A stretch of 8,949 bases of DNA from Comamonadaceae bacterium (GCA_947460165.1 CANHKH010000111.1:1-8949); one strand, 5' to 3'. Shown: positions 1 to 6,445, numbered from the stretch's first letter. Notes: generated by a model not told the origin, from the sequence alone. Program-made: numbers and translations.

Positions 1-267
1 ACCTTGATCTTCAGCGACAGCCTGACGGTGCCCAAAACCATAGAGCTGTACCGCCAGTTCAGCGGCCGCTGCCAGCTCGCTTTTGGCATAGGCACCAACC
101 TGACCAACGACCTGGGCTGCGAGCCGCTGCAAATCGTCATCAAGATGACCCGCTGCAACGGCCAGCCCGTGGCCAAGCTGTCGGACACGCCGTCCAAGAA
201 CATGTGCGAGGATGAAAAATACCTGGCCTACCTGCGGCAGGTGTTTGACATCAGCGACCCGGTCTGA
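1..267 (+). CDS. pncB: Nicotinate phosphoribosyltransferase, C-terminal part (5' end outside window)
   Basis: Only the last 88 residues are inside the window; the frame is open from base 1 to a TGA at 265-267. The enzyme condenses nicotinate with PRPP, with ATP hydrolysis, to make nicotinate mononucleotide in the cytosolic NAD salvage (Preiss-Handler) pathway. The visible part carries the family's recognisable C-terminal blocks: FSDSL near residue 4, FGIGTNLTND at about 32-41, then IVIKM, CNGQPVAKLSD and KNMCEDEKYLAYLRQVF close to the end. The GIGTNLTND block helps form the phosphate/PRPP-binding face of the alpha/beta barrel in this family. These blocks match enterobacterial-type PncB of about 400 residues, so roughly 300 residues lie upstream. 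The TTG at position 4 is an internal leucine, not a start. The next large gene begins 91 bp downstream on the same strand, with no terminator between, so read-through is possible. Confidence 0.93.
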   Translation, partial: TLIFSDSLTVPKTIELYRQFSGRCQLAFGIGTNLTNDLGCEPLQIVIKMTRCNGQPVAKLSDTPSKNMCEDEKYLAYLRQVFDISDPV

Positions 268-272
268 AACCC

Positions 273-362
273 ATGAACGTGGTTTTGCTGCGCCTGCCCG
301 TTCTGTGCGCATCGGTTTTGGGCACAATGCCCGCGCTGAACCAGGAACACATCCTCTTATGA
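273..362 (+). CDS. Possible 29-aa hydrophobic leader peptide or small protein, ATGA-overlapping the antiporter
   Basis: An ATG five bases after the pncB stop opens a 29-codon frame that ends in TGA at 360-362. That stop overlaps the antiporter's ATG (359-361) in the classic ATGA arrangement of translationally coupled genes. The peptide begins MNVVLLRLPVLCASVLG: short, one early arginine, then a hydrophobic stretch, resembling a signal peptide or a small membrane peptide. Against it: there is no Shine-Dalgarno sequence before its ATG, an antiporter promoter at 323-328 would start transcription inside it, and short open frames are common by chance in GC-rich DNA. I do not recognise a family. 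If translated from a pncB read-through transcript, it would deliver ribosomes onto the antiporter start. Confidence 0.22.
   Translation: MNVVLLRLPVLCASVLGTMPALNQEHILL
323..328 (+). promoter_or_regulatory. Possible -10 element (CACAAT) for the antiporter gene
   Basis: CACAAT resembles the ACAAT-type -10 boxes seen in Comamonadaceae promoters and lies 30 bp before the antiporter ATG. The best upstream partner, TTCTGT at 301-306 with a 16-bp spacer, is a poor -35. The box is embedded in a small perfect inverted repeat, GGGCA-CAA-TGCCC (320-332). Weak call. Confidence 0.25.
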
Positions 363-1768
363 CTATTTTCATCAAAGCCCTGTTGTCCATGCTGGCCGCC
401 CTCAGCCCCACCTTGGGCTGGACCGCCCAACTCGATGGCAGCCAACTCTCGGCCTGGTGGGGCCTGCCTTTTGCGGGCGTGCTGCTGTCCATTGCCGTCT
501 TGCCCCTGTTGGCCAGCCAACTGTGGCACCACCATTACGGCAAGATCACGGCCGCCTGGGCGCTGGCTTTTTTGATCCCCTATGCCCTCAGCCAGGGCCT
601 GGGCAGCGCGGGGGTGGCGCTGGTGCATGTGCTGTTTGGCGAGTACATCCCCTTTATTTTGTTGCTCACCGCCCTCTTTACGGTGGCAGGTGGCATTTAC
701 ATTCGCGGCAATTTGCACGGCACGCCGGCCTTGAACTGCTTGATCTTGCTCATTGGTGCGGTGCTGGCCAGCTTCATGGGCACCACGGGCGCCTCCATGC
801 TCATGCTGCGCCCCCTGATACGCGCCAACGACAAGCGCGAGAACAAGGCGCATGTGATTGTGTTTTTCATTTTCATCGTCTCGAATGCAGGCGGTTCGCT
901 CACGCCCCTGGGTGACCCGCCGCTCTTCTTGGGCTTTTTGCAGGGCGTTGATTTTTTCTGGACCGTGCGCACGCTGTTGCCTGAAACGCTGTTCCTCATT
1001 GGCAGCTTGCTGCTGATTTTTTGGCTGATCGACAGCTGGTTTTTCAAGCGCGAGAAGGTCTTGCCCGTGGACCCGACGCCAGACACGAGCCGCATTGGTT
1101 TTGATGGCGGATTTAATTTTGTGCTGCTGTTGGCCATCATGGGCTTGGTGCTCATGAGTGGCTTTTGGAAGTCTGAGGTGGTGTTTGACATCGCCGGCAC
1201 CTCGGTGGGCTTGCCCGGCATGGTGCGCGACATAGGGCTGGTGGTGGTGACGCTGGTGTCTCTGCGCTTGACGCCCGCCAAAGTGCACGCGGACAACGAC
1301 TTTTCTTGGGCGCCCATGCAAGAGGTGGCCAAGCTGTTCGCAGGCATTTTTGTCACCATCATCCCGGTGATTGCCATGCTCAAAGCGGGCACCTCGGGCC
1401 CGTTTTCGGCCGTCGTGCAAGCGGTCACGCTGCCCAATGGCCAGCCCGATCCGTTCATGTATTTTTGGGCCACGGGCTTTCTCAGCTCCTTTTTAGACAA
1501 TGCACCGACGTACCTGGTGTTTTTCAACACCGCAGGCGGCAACGCGCAGGAGCTCATGACCACGCTGGCGCCCACCTTGGCCGCCATTTCTGCGGGCGCC
1601 GTGTTCATGGGGGCCAACAGCTACATAGGCAATGCGCCCAACCTCATGGTCAAGGCCATTGCCGAAGACCGGGGCATACGCATGCCCAGCTTTTTTGGCT
1701 ACATGGCCTGGTCGGGCTTGGTGCTCTTGCCCTTGTTCATCCTCATGAGCCTCATCTGGTTCCGTTGA
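359..1768 (+). CDS. Na+/H+ antiporter-like membrane transporter, ion-transporter (NhaD/ArsB/CitMHS) superfamily
   Basis: A 469-residue polytopic inner-membrane protein with about 11-12 hydrophobic segments. It shows the two inverted-repeat signature loops of the ion-transporter superfamily. In the first half, SNAGGSLTPLGDPP at residues 175-188 corresponds to the 'NxGG-x-TxxGDPP' motif. In the second half, FLSSFLDNAPT at 374-384 corresponds to 'LSxxxDNxP', and GANSYIGNAPNLMV at 418-431 to 'GxxxxxGNAPN'. These loops form the substrate and cation site in relatives. Annotated relatives are called 'sodium:proton antiporter' or 'putative citrate transport (CitMHS_2)'; sequence alone does not settle ion versus carboxylate, so I give no symbol. 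Residues 1-23 could be a cleaved signal peptide (GWTA/QLDG) or the first membrane helix. I chose the ATG at 359 because the hydrophobic N terminus begins there; the open frame reaches upstream to 212, inside pncB, with non-membrane sequence. An AGGA at 343-346 is the only Shine-Dalgarno candidate and is rather distant. Confidence 0.85.
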   Translation: MTIFIKALLSMLAALSPTLGWTAQLDGSQLSAWWGLPFAGVLLSIAVLPLLASQLWHHHYGKITAAWALAFLIPYALSQGLGSAGVALVHVLFGEYIPFILLLTALFTVAGGIYIRGNLHGTPALNCLILLIGAVLASFMGTTGASMLMLRPLIRANDKRENKAHVIVFFIFIVSNAGGSLTPLGDPPLFLGFLQGVDFFWTVRTLLPETLFLIGSLLLIFWLIDSWFFKREKVLPVDPTPDTSRIGFDGGFNFVLLLAIMGLVLMSGFWKSEVVFDIAGTSVGLPGMVRDIGLVVVTLVSLRLTPAKVHADNDFSWAPMQEVAKLFAGIFVTIIPVIAMLKAGTSGPFSAVVQAVTLPNGQPDPFMYFWATGFLSSFLDNAPTYLVFFNTAGGNAQELMTTLAPTLAAISAGAVFMGANSYIGNAPNLMVKAIAEDRGIRMPSFFGYMAWSGLVLLPLFILMSLIWFR

Positions 1769-1785
1769 TCTGATTTTTTAACACC

Positions 1786-2769
1786 ATGACCAAACCCCAC
1801 ATATTGATGGCCCGCGCTGTCTTCCCAGAGATCATTGAACGCTTGCAAGCGGTGGCCGAGGTGGAGGCCAACCAAGAAGACGTGCTGTTCACCAAAGCTG
1901 AGCTGGTGGCCAAGCTCCAAGGCAAGCAGGGCGTGTTCACCACCGGCACCGACCGCATTGATGCCGAGCTTCTTGCCGCTTGCCCCGAGTTGCGCATCTG
2001 CGCCAACATGGCGGTGGGCTTCAACAACTTTGACGTCCCGGCCATGACGGCTGCGGGTGTGGCAGCCACCAACGCGCCCGACGTGCTCACCGAGACCACC
2101 GCCGACCTGGGCTTTGCACTCATGATGGCCACCGCCCGCCGCATGGCCGAGAGCGAGCATTTTCTGCGCGCCGGCCAGTGGAACCGCTGGAGCTACGACA
2201 TGTTTGCCGGCTCCGACATCCACGGCTCCACCCTGGGCATATTGGGCATGGGCCGCATCGGCCAGGCCATTGCCCGCCGAGGCGCCTTGGGTTTTGGCAT
2301 GAAGGTCATCTACCACAACCGCTCGCGCCTGAGCCCCCAGCTCGAAGCCGAGTGCAAGGCCCTTTATGTCAGCAAGGCCGAGCTGCTGGCCCAAGCCGAC
2401 CATCTGATGCTGGTGCTGCCCTACAGCGCGTCGTCTCACCACGCCATTGGGGCGGCAGAGCTCGCCCAAATGAAGCCCACGGCCACGCTGGTGAACATTG
2501 CGCGCGGCGGCATTGTGGACGACGCGGCCCTGGCCGTGGCGCTGAAAAACCGCACCATCGCGGCCGCCGGGCTGGACGTGTTCGAGGGCGAACCCCTGGT
2601 CCACCCTGGCTTGCTGGAGGTGCCCAATGTGGTGCTGACCCCGCACATTGGCAGCGCCACCCTGCCCACCCGCCTGGCCATGGCCGGTTTGGCCGCCGAC
2701 AACCTGATCGCCTTTTTCACCGGCCAGCCGCTGCTCACGCCCTTGAACCCAGATCCGCGCACGCGCTGA
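1786..2769 (+). CDS. NAD(P)H-dependent D-2-hydroxyacid dehydrogenase (glyoxylate/hydroxypyruvate/2-ketogluconate reductase type)
   Basis: A 327-residue cytosolic oxidoreductase, full length for the family. It probably reduces a 2-keto acid such as glyoxylate, hydroxypyruvate or 2-ketogluconate to the D-2-hydroxyacid. The layout is typical: a split catalytic domain around a Rossmann domain. The nucleotide motif GMGRIG is at 154-159. HNRS at 178-181 ends the second Rossmann strand; an arginine there rather than an acidic residue favours NADPH, as in GhrB/GRHPR-type enzymes. Catalytic residues are all present: R240 in NIARGGIVD, E269 in DVFEGEP, and H287 in LTPHIGS. The AVGFNNFDV block (76-84) is typical of the GhrB/TkrA branch. 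The start lies 17 bp after the antiporter stop with no good ribosome-binding site, so it is probably cotranscribed and perhaps coupled. The exact substrate cannot be read from sequence, so ghrB is only the nearest named relative. Confidence 0.9.
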   Translation: MTKPHILMARAVFPEIIERLQAVAEVEANQEDVLFTKAELVAKLQGKQGVFTTGTDRIDAELLAACPELRICANMAVGFNNFDVPAMTAAGVAATNAPDVLTETTADLGFALMMATARRMAESEHFLRAGQWNRWSYDMFAGSDIHGSTLGILGMGRIGQAIARRGALGFGMKVIYHNRSRLSPQLEAECKALYVSKAELLAQADHLMLVLPYSASSHHAIGAAELAQMKPTATLVNIARGGIVDDAALAVALKNRTIAAAGLDVFEGEPLVHPGLLEVPNVVLTPHIGSATLPTRLAMAGLAADNLIAFFTGQPLLTPLNPDPRTR

Positions 2770-2793
2770 GCGGTCGCTTTTGTGTCTGCTCAG
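2766..2793 (+). other. Inverted repeat over the dehydrogenase stop codon (weak hairpin)
   Basis: CTGAGC (2766-2771) and GCTCAG (2788-2793) are perfect complements and extend inward by a G-U and a G-C pair around a 12-base loop. The dehydrogenase TGA (2767-2769) sits in the left arm. No T-run follows the right arm, so it is not a convincing intrinsic terminator. It could be a transcript 3'-end stabiliser or chance. Confidence 0.25.
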
Positions 2794-2829
2794 GCGGGCT
2801 GCTGGGCATGCAGACTCTGCCAGGGGCCC

Positions 2830-2835
2830 GACAAT
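2830..2835 (+). promoter_or_regulatory. Probable -10 element (GACAAT) of rmuC, placed for a leaderless transcript
   Basis: GACAAT ends only 7 bases before the rmuC ATG at 2843. A start site 6-8 bases downstream of the box would fall on or next to the A of ATG, giving an mRNA with almost no leader. No Shine-Dalgarno sequence is usable: AGGG at 2836-2839 is only 3 bases from ATG. The -35 region is poor. An 11-base palindrome, GCAGACTCTGC (2810-2820), lies just upstream of the box. Confidence 0.4.
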
Positions 2836-2842
2836 AGGGTTT

Positions 2843-4378
2843 ATGACCGAGTATTTGCTGCTGTGCCTGCTTGCAGCCCTGGCGCTGGCCAGTTTTTGTC
2901 TCTTGCTGTTCTTGCTCAAGCGTTCGCACGCCGGGGCCGACCCCACCGATGCGGCCTTGCTGCAAGACATGGTGCAGCTCAAAGACGCCAACGAGCGTTT
3001 GGAGCGCGGGCTGCGCGCCGAGGTGCAGGCCAGTGCCCAGGGCACGCGGTCTGAGCTGGCCCAAACCCTGACCCTGTTCCAGCAAGCGCTGCTGGCGCAG
3101 TCTGGCGACGTGGCCCGCACGCAAAACGAGCAGATTGACTCTTTCCGCGTGCAACTGGCGGCCATGCAGCAGCAAGTGGCACAAACCCTGCAGGCCACCA
3201 CCCAAGCCTTGACGCAGCAGGCCCAGGCGGGCAGCCAAGCGCTGGGGCACAGCTTGGCCCAGGCGCGCGAAGCCCAAGACCAGGCGCTGCGCCGCTTTGC
3301 CGAAGACCTGGCCAAGCAGCAAAGCCAACTCGCCGAACTGCAGGGCCAGCGCTTGGCCGAGATTCGTGTGGCCATGGAGCAGCGCTTGAGCGCCTTGCAA
3401 GAAGGCAACGAGAAAAAGCTGGACCAAATGCGTGCCACGGTGGACGAAAAGCTGCAAAGCACGCTGGAAGTGCGCTTGACGGAAAGCTTCAAGCATGTGG
3501 CCGAGCGGCTCGAGCAAGTGCACCGGGGCCTGGGTGAAATGCAGACCCTGGCGCAAGGCGTGGGCGACTTGAAGCATCTTTTGAGCAACGTCAAAACCCG
3601 GGGCATTTTTGGCGAAACGCAGCTGGCGGCCTTGCTCGAGCAAGTTTTCACAGTGGAGCAGTACGCCGCTCAGGTGGCCACCGTGCCCGGCAGCAAAAAC
3701 ACCGTGGACTTTGCCATCAAGCTGCCCGGCCGGCTGGGCAGCGGCGAGGGCATCTGGTTGCCCATTGATGCCAAGTTCCCCAACGAGGACTACGAGCGTT
3801 TGCTCGACGCCCAGGGCCGCGCCGATGCGCCTGCGGCCGAGGCCTCGGCCAAGGCCCTGGAGACCCGCATCCGGCTGGAAGCGCGCAGCATGTGCGAGAA
3901 ATACATTTCGCCACCGCACACCACAGACTTTGCCATTTTGTTTTTGCCCACCGAGGGCCTGTACGCCGAGGTGCTGCGCCGGCCTGGCCTGACCGAGTCG
4001 CTGCAGCGCGACTGCCGCGTGGTGCTGGCCGGCCCCACCACCTTGCTGGCCATGCTCAATTCCCTGCAAATGGGCTTTCGCACCTTGGCGCTGGAAAAAC
4101 GCTCCAGCGAGGTCTGGCAGGTGCTGGGCGCGGTCAAAACCGAGTTTGGTAAATTTGGCGAGGTCTTGGCGCGCATCAAAACCCAAACCCAAACCGTGCT
4201 CAACACCTTGGACAGCGCCGAGCGCCGCAGCCGCGTGATGGGCCGCGCGCTGCAGCAGGTGCAGGCCTTGCCCGAGGACGAGTCGGCCCGCTTGCTGCCC
4301 CTGCAGCCGCTGGACCCGGCTCTGCTGGTTGACGCAGCGCCTGCAGGCGATGACGTGACTGAGGAGCGTGCCCATTAA
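2843..4378 (+). CDS. rmuC: DNA recombination protein RmuC
   Basis: A 511-residue protein. RmuC family proteins limit recombination at inverted repeats in E. coli and carry a restriction-endonuclease-like fold; the biochemical role is not firmly settled. In order: one N-terminal membrane anchor (residues about 4-25, very leucine-rich); a long Gln/Ala/Glu-rich coiled coil (about 38-235); then the RmuC domain (about 240-450). Recognisable domain blocks are KTRGIFGETQLAALLEQ (251-267), PGSKNTVDFAI (282-292), LPIDAKFPNEDY (306-317), DFAILFLPTEGLYAEV (362-377) and LAGPTTLLAMLNSLQMGFR (395-413). The tail after about 470 is short and variable. I chose the ATG at 2843 because the membrane anchor starts there; the frame stays open upstream to 2780 with unconvincing sequence. 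The stop overlaps the start of the MFS gene by 11 bases, so the two are probably one transcription unit. Confidence 0.94.
   Translation: MTEYLLLCLLAALALASFCLLLFLLKRSHAGADPTDAALLQDMVQLKDANERLERGLRAEVQASAQGTRSELAQTLTLFQQALLAQSGDVARTQNEQIDSFRVQLAAMQQQVAQTLQATTQALTQQAQAGSQALGHSLAQAREAQDQALRRFAEDLAKQQSQLAELQGQRLAEIRVAMEQRLSALQEGNEKKLDQMRATVDEKLQSTLEVRLTESFKHVAERLEQVHRGLGEMQTLAQGVGDLKHLLSNVKTRGIFGETQLAALLEQVFTVEQYAAQVATVPGSKNTVDFAIKLPGRLGSGEGIWLPIDAKFPNEDYERLLDAQGRADAPAAEASAKALETRIRLEARSMCEKYISPPHTTDFAILFLPTEGLYAEVLRRPGLTESLQRDCRVVLAGPTTLLAMLNSLQMGFRTLALEKRSSEVWQVLGAVKTEFGKFGEVLARIKTQTQTVLNTLDSAERRSRVMGRALQQVQALPEDESARLLPLQPLDPALLVDAAPAGDDVTEERAH
4361..4366 (+). promoter_or_regulatory. Shine-Dalgarno sequence of the MFS gene, inside the end of rmuC
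   Basis: GAGGAG is the strongest ribosome-binding match noticed at any gene start in the window. It lies one base before the GTG at 4368 and seven bases before the in-frame ATT at 4374, which makes the real MFS start codon ambiguous. Confidence 0.5.
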
Positions 4379-5582
4379 AACCCTGGGCGCCCAACTGTTT
4401 CAGCTGATCTCGGCGCAGCTGTTTTTGCACGCCACCATGGCGGGCACCCGCATGGCCGCGCCCTTGCTCATGCTGCGCGAAGGCTACAGCCCGGCGGCGG
4501 TGGGTGTGCTCTTGGCTTTTTTCGGGCTCACGCAGGTGGCGCTGGCCATTCCCGCTGGGCGCTATGCCGACCGGCATGGCCTGCTCAAGCCGGTGCGCCT
4601 GAGCATCATGGCGGCCAGCTTGGGCGCAGCGCTGGCTGTGGTCTGGCCCATTTACCCGGTGCTGTGCCTGACGGCATTGCTGTGCGGGGGCTCGGCGGGT
4701 TGCGCCGTGATTGCGCTGCAGCGCCATGTGGGCCGCATGGCCGCAGGCGGTGCGCAATTGCGCCAAGTCTTCAGTTGGCTGTCCATAGGTCCGGCGGTCT
4801 CCAACGTGGTGGGCCCTGTGGCCGTGGGTTTGTTGATTGACCACGCCGGCCCTGCGCCCGGCAGCTTGTTGGGCTACCAGGCGGCCTTTGCCTTGATGGC
4901 GCTGTTCCCCTGGCTGACTTGGCTGCTGCTGCGCCGTGTTCAGGAGGCGCCCACCAGCCCAGCTGTGAAGAGCGAGGCTGGCGCCAGCTTGAGGGCCTGG
5001 GACCTGCTCAAAGACCGGTGTTTTGCCAAACTCATGTTGGTGAACTGGTTTGTGTCCTCGAGCTGGGACGTGCACCTGCTGATTGTTCCCCTCATTGGGG
5101 TGGAGCGCGGCATGAATGCCTCGGCCATTGGCGCCATTTTGGGTGGTTTTGCTTTGGCGGCCGCGGGCATTCGCGTGCTCATGCCCTTGATGGCCGAGCA
5201 CCTGCAGGAATGGGCGGTGATCGCCGGCGCCATGCTGGTGACTTCAGCCGTGTTCGCGGTTTACCCCCTCATGCCCGGGGCCTGGGGCATGGGCGCGTGC
5301 TCGGTGGTGCTGGGCATGGCCCTGGGGGTGGTGCAGCCCATGGTCATGAGCACCTTGCACCAAATCACGCCGCCCCATCGTCACGGTGAAGCCCTGGGCT
5401 TGCGCATGATGGCGGTGACCGCCTCGGGCGTGGCGGTGCCCGTGTTGTTTGGTTCGGTCAGCGCCGTCATTGGCAGCGCCGGGGTGTTTTGGGTGGTGGG
5501 GGCGGCCGTGGGTTTGGGTTCGCGCTCGGCGTGGTCGCTGCGCCAGGCTTTGGCCGAGCGCAAAGCGGCTCAGAGCTTGTAG
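4368..5582 (+). CDS. Major facilitator superfamily (MFS) transporter
   Basis: A 404-residue inner-membrane transporter with about 12 hydrophobic segments in two six-helix halves, joined by a hydrophilic loop near residues 190-215 (EAPTSPAVKSEAGASLRAWD). The MFS motif A lies between helices 2 and 3 as AGRYADRHG at 63-71, with the conserved D and R. No substrate signature is visible; the length and fold fit a drug or metabolite exporter as well as an uptake carrier. The start is uncertain. An in-frame TGA at 4356-4358 forbids anything much further upstream, and the first ATG in frame lies at 4437, inside helix 1. GTG at 4368 is my choice, but the GAGGAG ribosome-binding sequence (4361-4366) is only one base from it. 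ATT at 4374 would have better spacing and shares bases with the rmuC TAA. Translation is probably coupled to rmuC. Its 3' end overlaps the convergent LOG gene by 13 bp. Confidence 0.88.
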   Translation: MPIKTLGAQLFQLISAQLFLHATMAGTRMAAPLLMLREGYSPAAVGVLLAFFGLTQVALAIPAGRYADRHGLLKPVRLSIMAASLGAALAVVWPIYPVLCLTALLCGGSAGCAVIALQRHVGRMAAGGAQLRQVFSWLSIGPAVSNVVGPVAVGLLIDHAGPAPGSLLGYQAAFALMALFPWLTWLLLRRVQEAPTSPAVKSEAGASLRAWDLLKDRCFAKLMLVNWFVSSSWDVHLLIVPLIGVERGMNASAIGAILGGFALAAAGIRVLMPLMAEHLQEWAVIAGAMLVTSAVFAVYPLMPGAWGMGACSVVLGMALGVVQPMVMSTLHQITPPHRHGEALGLRMMAVTASGVAVPVLFGSVSAVIGSAGVFWVVGAAVGLGSRSAWSLRQALAERKAAQSL

Positions 5583-6433
5583 AAGTCCTTGATGGTCTGC
5601 CAAGCTGCCTCGGGCGTGTCTTGGTAGCTGAAGAGGTCCAGGTCTTCTGGCGAGATGGCGCCTTCTTCCACCAACACCTCCAGGTTGAACAGCCGCTTCC
5701 AATAGCTGGTGCCGCACAAAATAATGGGCACAGGCTTGGCCTTGCGTGTTTGCACCAAGGTGATGACCTCAAACAGTTCGTCCAGCGTGCCAAAACCACC
5801 CGGAAAAGCCACCAGGGCCTTGGCTCGCATCATGAAGTGCAGCTTGCGCAGCGCAAAGTAGTGGAACTTGAAGTTCAGCTCAGGCGTCACGTAGGGGTTG
5901 GAATGCTGCTCATGGGGCAGGGCAATGTTCAGCCCCACGTTGGCCATGCCCGCCTCGTGCGCCCCCCGGTTGGCCGCCTCCATGATGCCGGGACCGCCCC
6001 CCGTGCAAATGTGCAGTTGCTCGTGCGCGCCGCAGTGCTTGCTGTGCTCGGCCACCAGCTTGCCAAATTGCCTGGCCTGCTCGTAATGCGCCGAGTTGCG
6101 CAGCGCGCGCTCGGCCCGCACGATGTCTTGGGCCTGGCCTGTCGCACGCGCTTGGGCCAAGCCAGTCTCGGCCACGTCTTGCGGCACAAAGCGGGCGCTG
6201 CCAAAGACCACAATGGTGTGCTCAATGCCCAGGCGCTGCTGCTCCAGGTCGGGCTTGAGCATTTCCAGTTGCATGCGCAAGCCCCGGGTTTCGCGGCGCA
6301 GCAAAAATTCGGGGTCGGCAAAGGCCAGTCGGTAGGCGTCGGCGTGCAAGGCCGTGCCACTGTTGGCCTGCACCTGCAGTTCGGCCCAGGCATCGGCCAG
6401 GCGGCTGGCTGACAAATTTTGTGTGTTTTCCAT
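5570..6433 (-). CDS. LOG-family (TIGR00730) nucleotide 5'-monophosphate phosphoribohydrolase
   Basis: A 287-residue cytosolic Rossmann-fold enzyme of the LOG ('lonely guy') family, often mislabelled 'lysine decarboxylase'. Characterised members cut the N-glycosidic bond of AMP or cytokinin riboside monophosphates, releasing the free base and ribose 5-phosphate. Both family signatures are intact: GGGPGIMEAANRGA at 145-158 and PGGFGTLDE at 211-219, which carries the catalytic glutamate. An arginine-containing ALRKLHFMMRA block is at 194-204. It is about 100 residues longer than the shortest LOG proteins (roughly 190), with an extra N-terminal segment of about 70 residues (charged, helical-looking, ERRETRGLRMQLEMLK-like character near 45-60), so it belongs to the longer branch. 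I chose the ATG at 6433 over the in-frame GTG at 6451, because a -10-like box lies between them. It follows the AEC gene by 46 bp and converges on the MFS gene. Whether it acts on AMP or cytokinin precursors cannot be read here. Confidence 0.9.
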   Translation of the reverse strand: MENTQNLSASRLADAWAELQVQANSGTALHADAYRLAFADPEFLLRRETRGLRMQLEMLKPDLEQQRLGIEHTIVVFGSARFVPQDVAETGLAQARATGQAQDIVRAERALRNSAHYEQARQFGKLVAEHSKHCGAHEQLHICTGGGPGIMEAANRGAHEAGMANVGLNIALPHEQHSNPYVTPELNFKFHYFALRKLHFMMRAKALVAFPGGFGTLDELFEVITLVQTRKAKPVPIILCGTSYWKRLFNLEVLVEEGAISPEDLDLFSYQDTPEAAWQTIKDFYKL

Positions 6434-6439
6434 GGTCCG

Positions 6440-6445
6440 ATTTTG
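6440..6445 (-). promoter_or_regulatory. Possible -10 element (CAAAAT) of the LOG gene
   Basis: On the minus strand CAAAAT ends six bases before the LOG ATG, so a start site at the usual distance would give a leaderless mRNA. No Shine-Dalgarno sequence precedes the ATG, and no good -35 is visible. LOG may instead be read only from the AEC transcript. Confidence 0.3.

Noticed and set aside
320..332. GGGCA-CAA-TGCCC inverted repeat as a pncB terminator
   Set aside because: The stem is only 5 bp with a 3-base loop and no T-run follows; at most it frames a -10-like box.
251..1420. A 389-codon minus-strand open frame opposite the antiporter
   Set aside because: Composition is extremely Gln/His/Arg/Gly-rich with no hydrophobic core; the sense frame has clear membrane helices and family motifs.
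1769..1785. T-run after the antiporter stop as a terminator
   Set aside because: There are six T's, but no stable GC-rich hairpin precedes them, and the next gene begins within 17 bp.
1699..3651. A 650-codon open frame on the minus strand opposite the dehydrogenase and rmuC
   Set aside because: It crosses two well-recognised genes and the gap between them, and its translation is low-complexity Ser/Ala/Arg/Gly-rich sequence with no domain. It is the expected mirror of GC-rich codon bias.
4177..4195. AAACCC repeated three times, resembling a telomere-like repeat
   Set aside because: It lies within rmuC, encodes an ordinary Lys-Thr-Gln-Thr-Gln-Thr stretch, and has too few copies to mean anything.
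2735..4375. A 546-codon minus-strand open frame opposite rmuC
   Set aside because: The product is rich in Gln, Leu, Gly and His with no recognisable fold, and it mirrors the rmuC coiled-coil codons. The sense gene is unambiguous.
4200..5201. A 333-codon minus-strand open frame opposite rmuC and MFS
   Set aside because: It spans the junction of two recognised genes and encodes a His/Gln/Ala/Gly-rich chain without domain character.
5489..6412. A 307-codon plus-strand open frame opposite LOG
   Set aside because: The minus-strand LOG frame has both catalytic signatures intact, and this frame has none.
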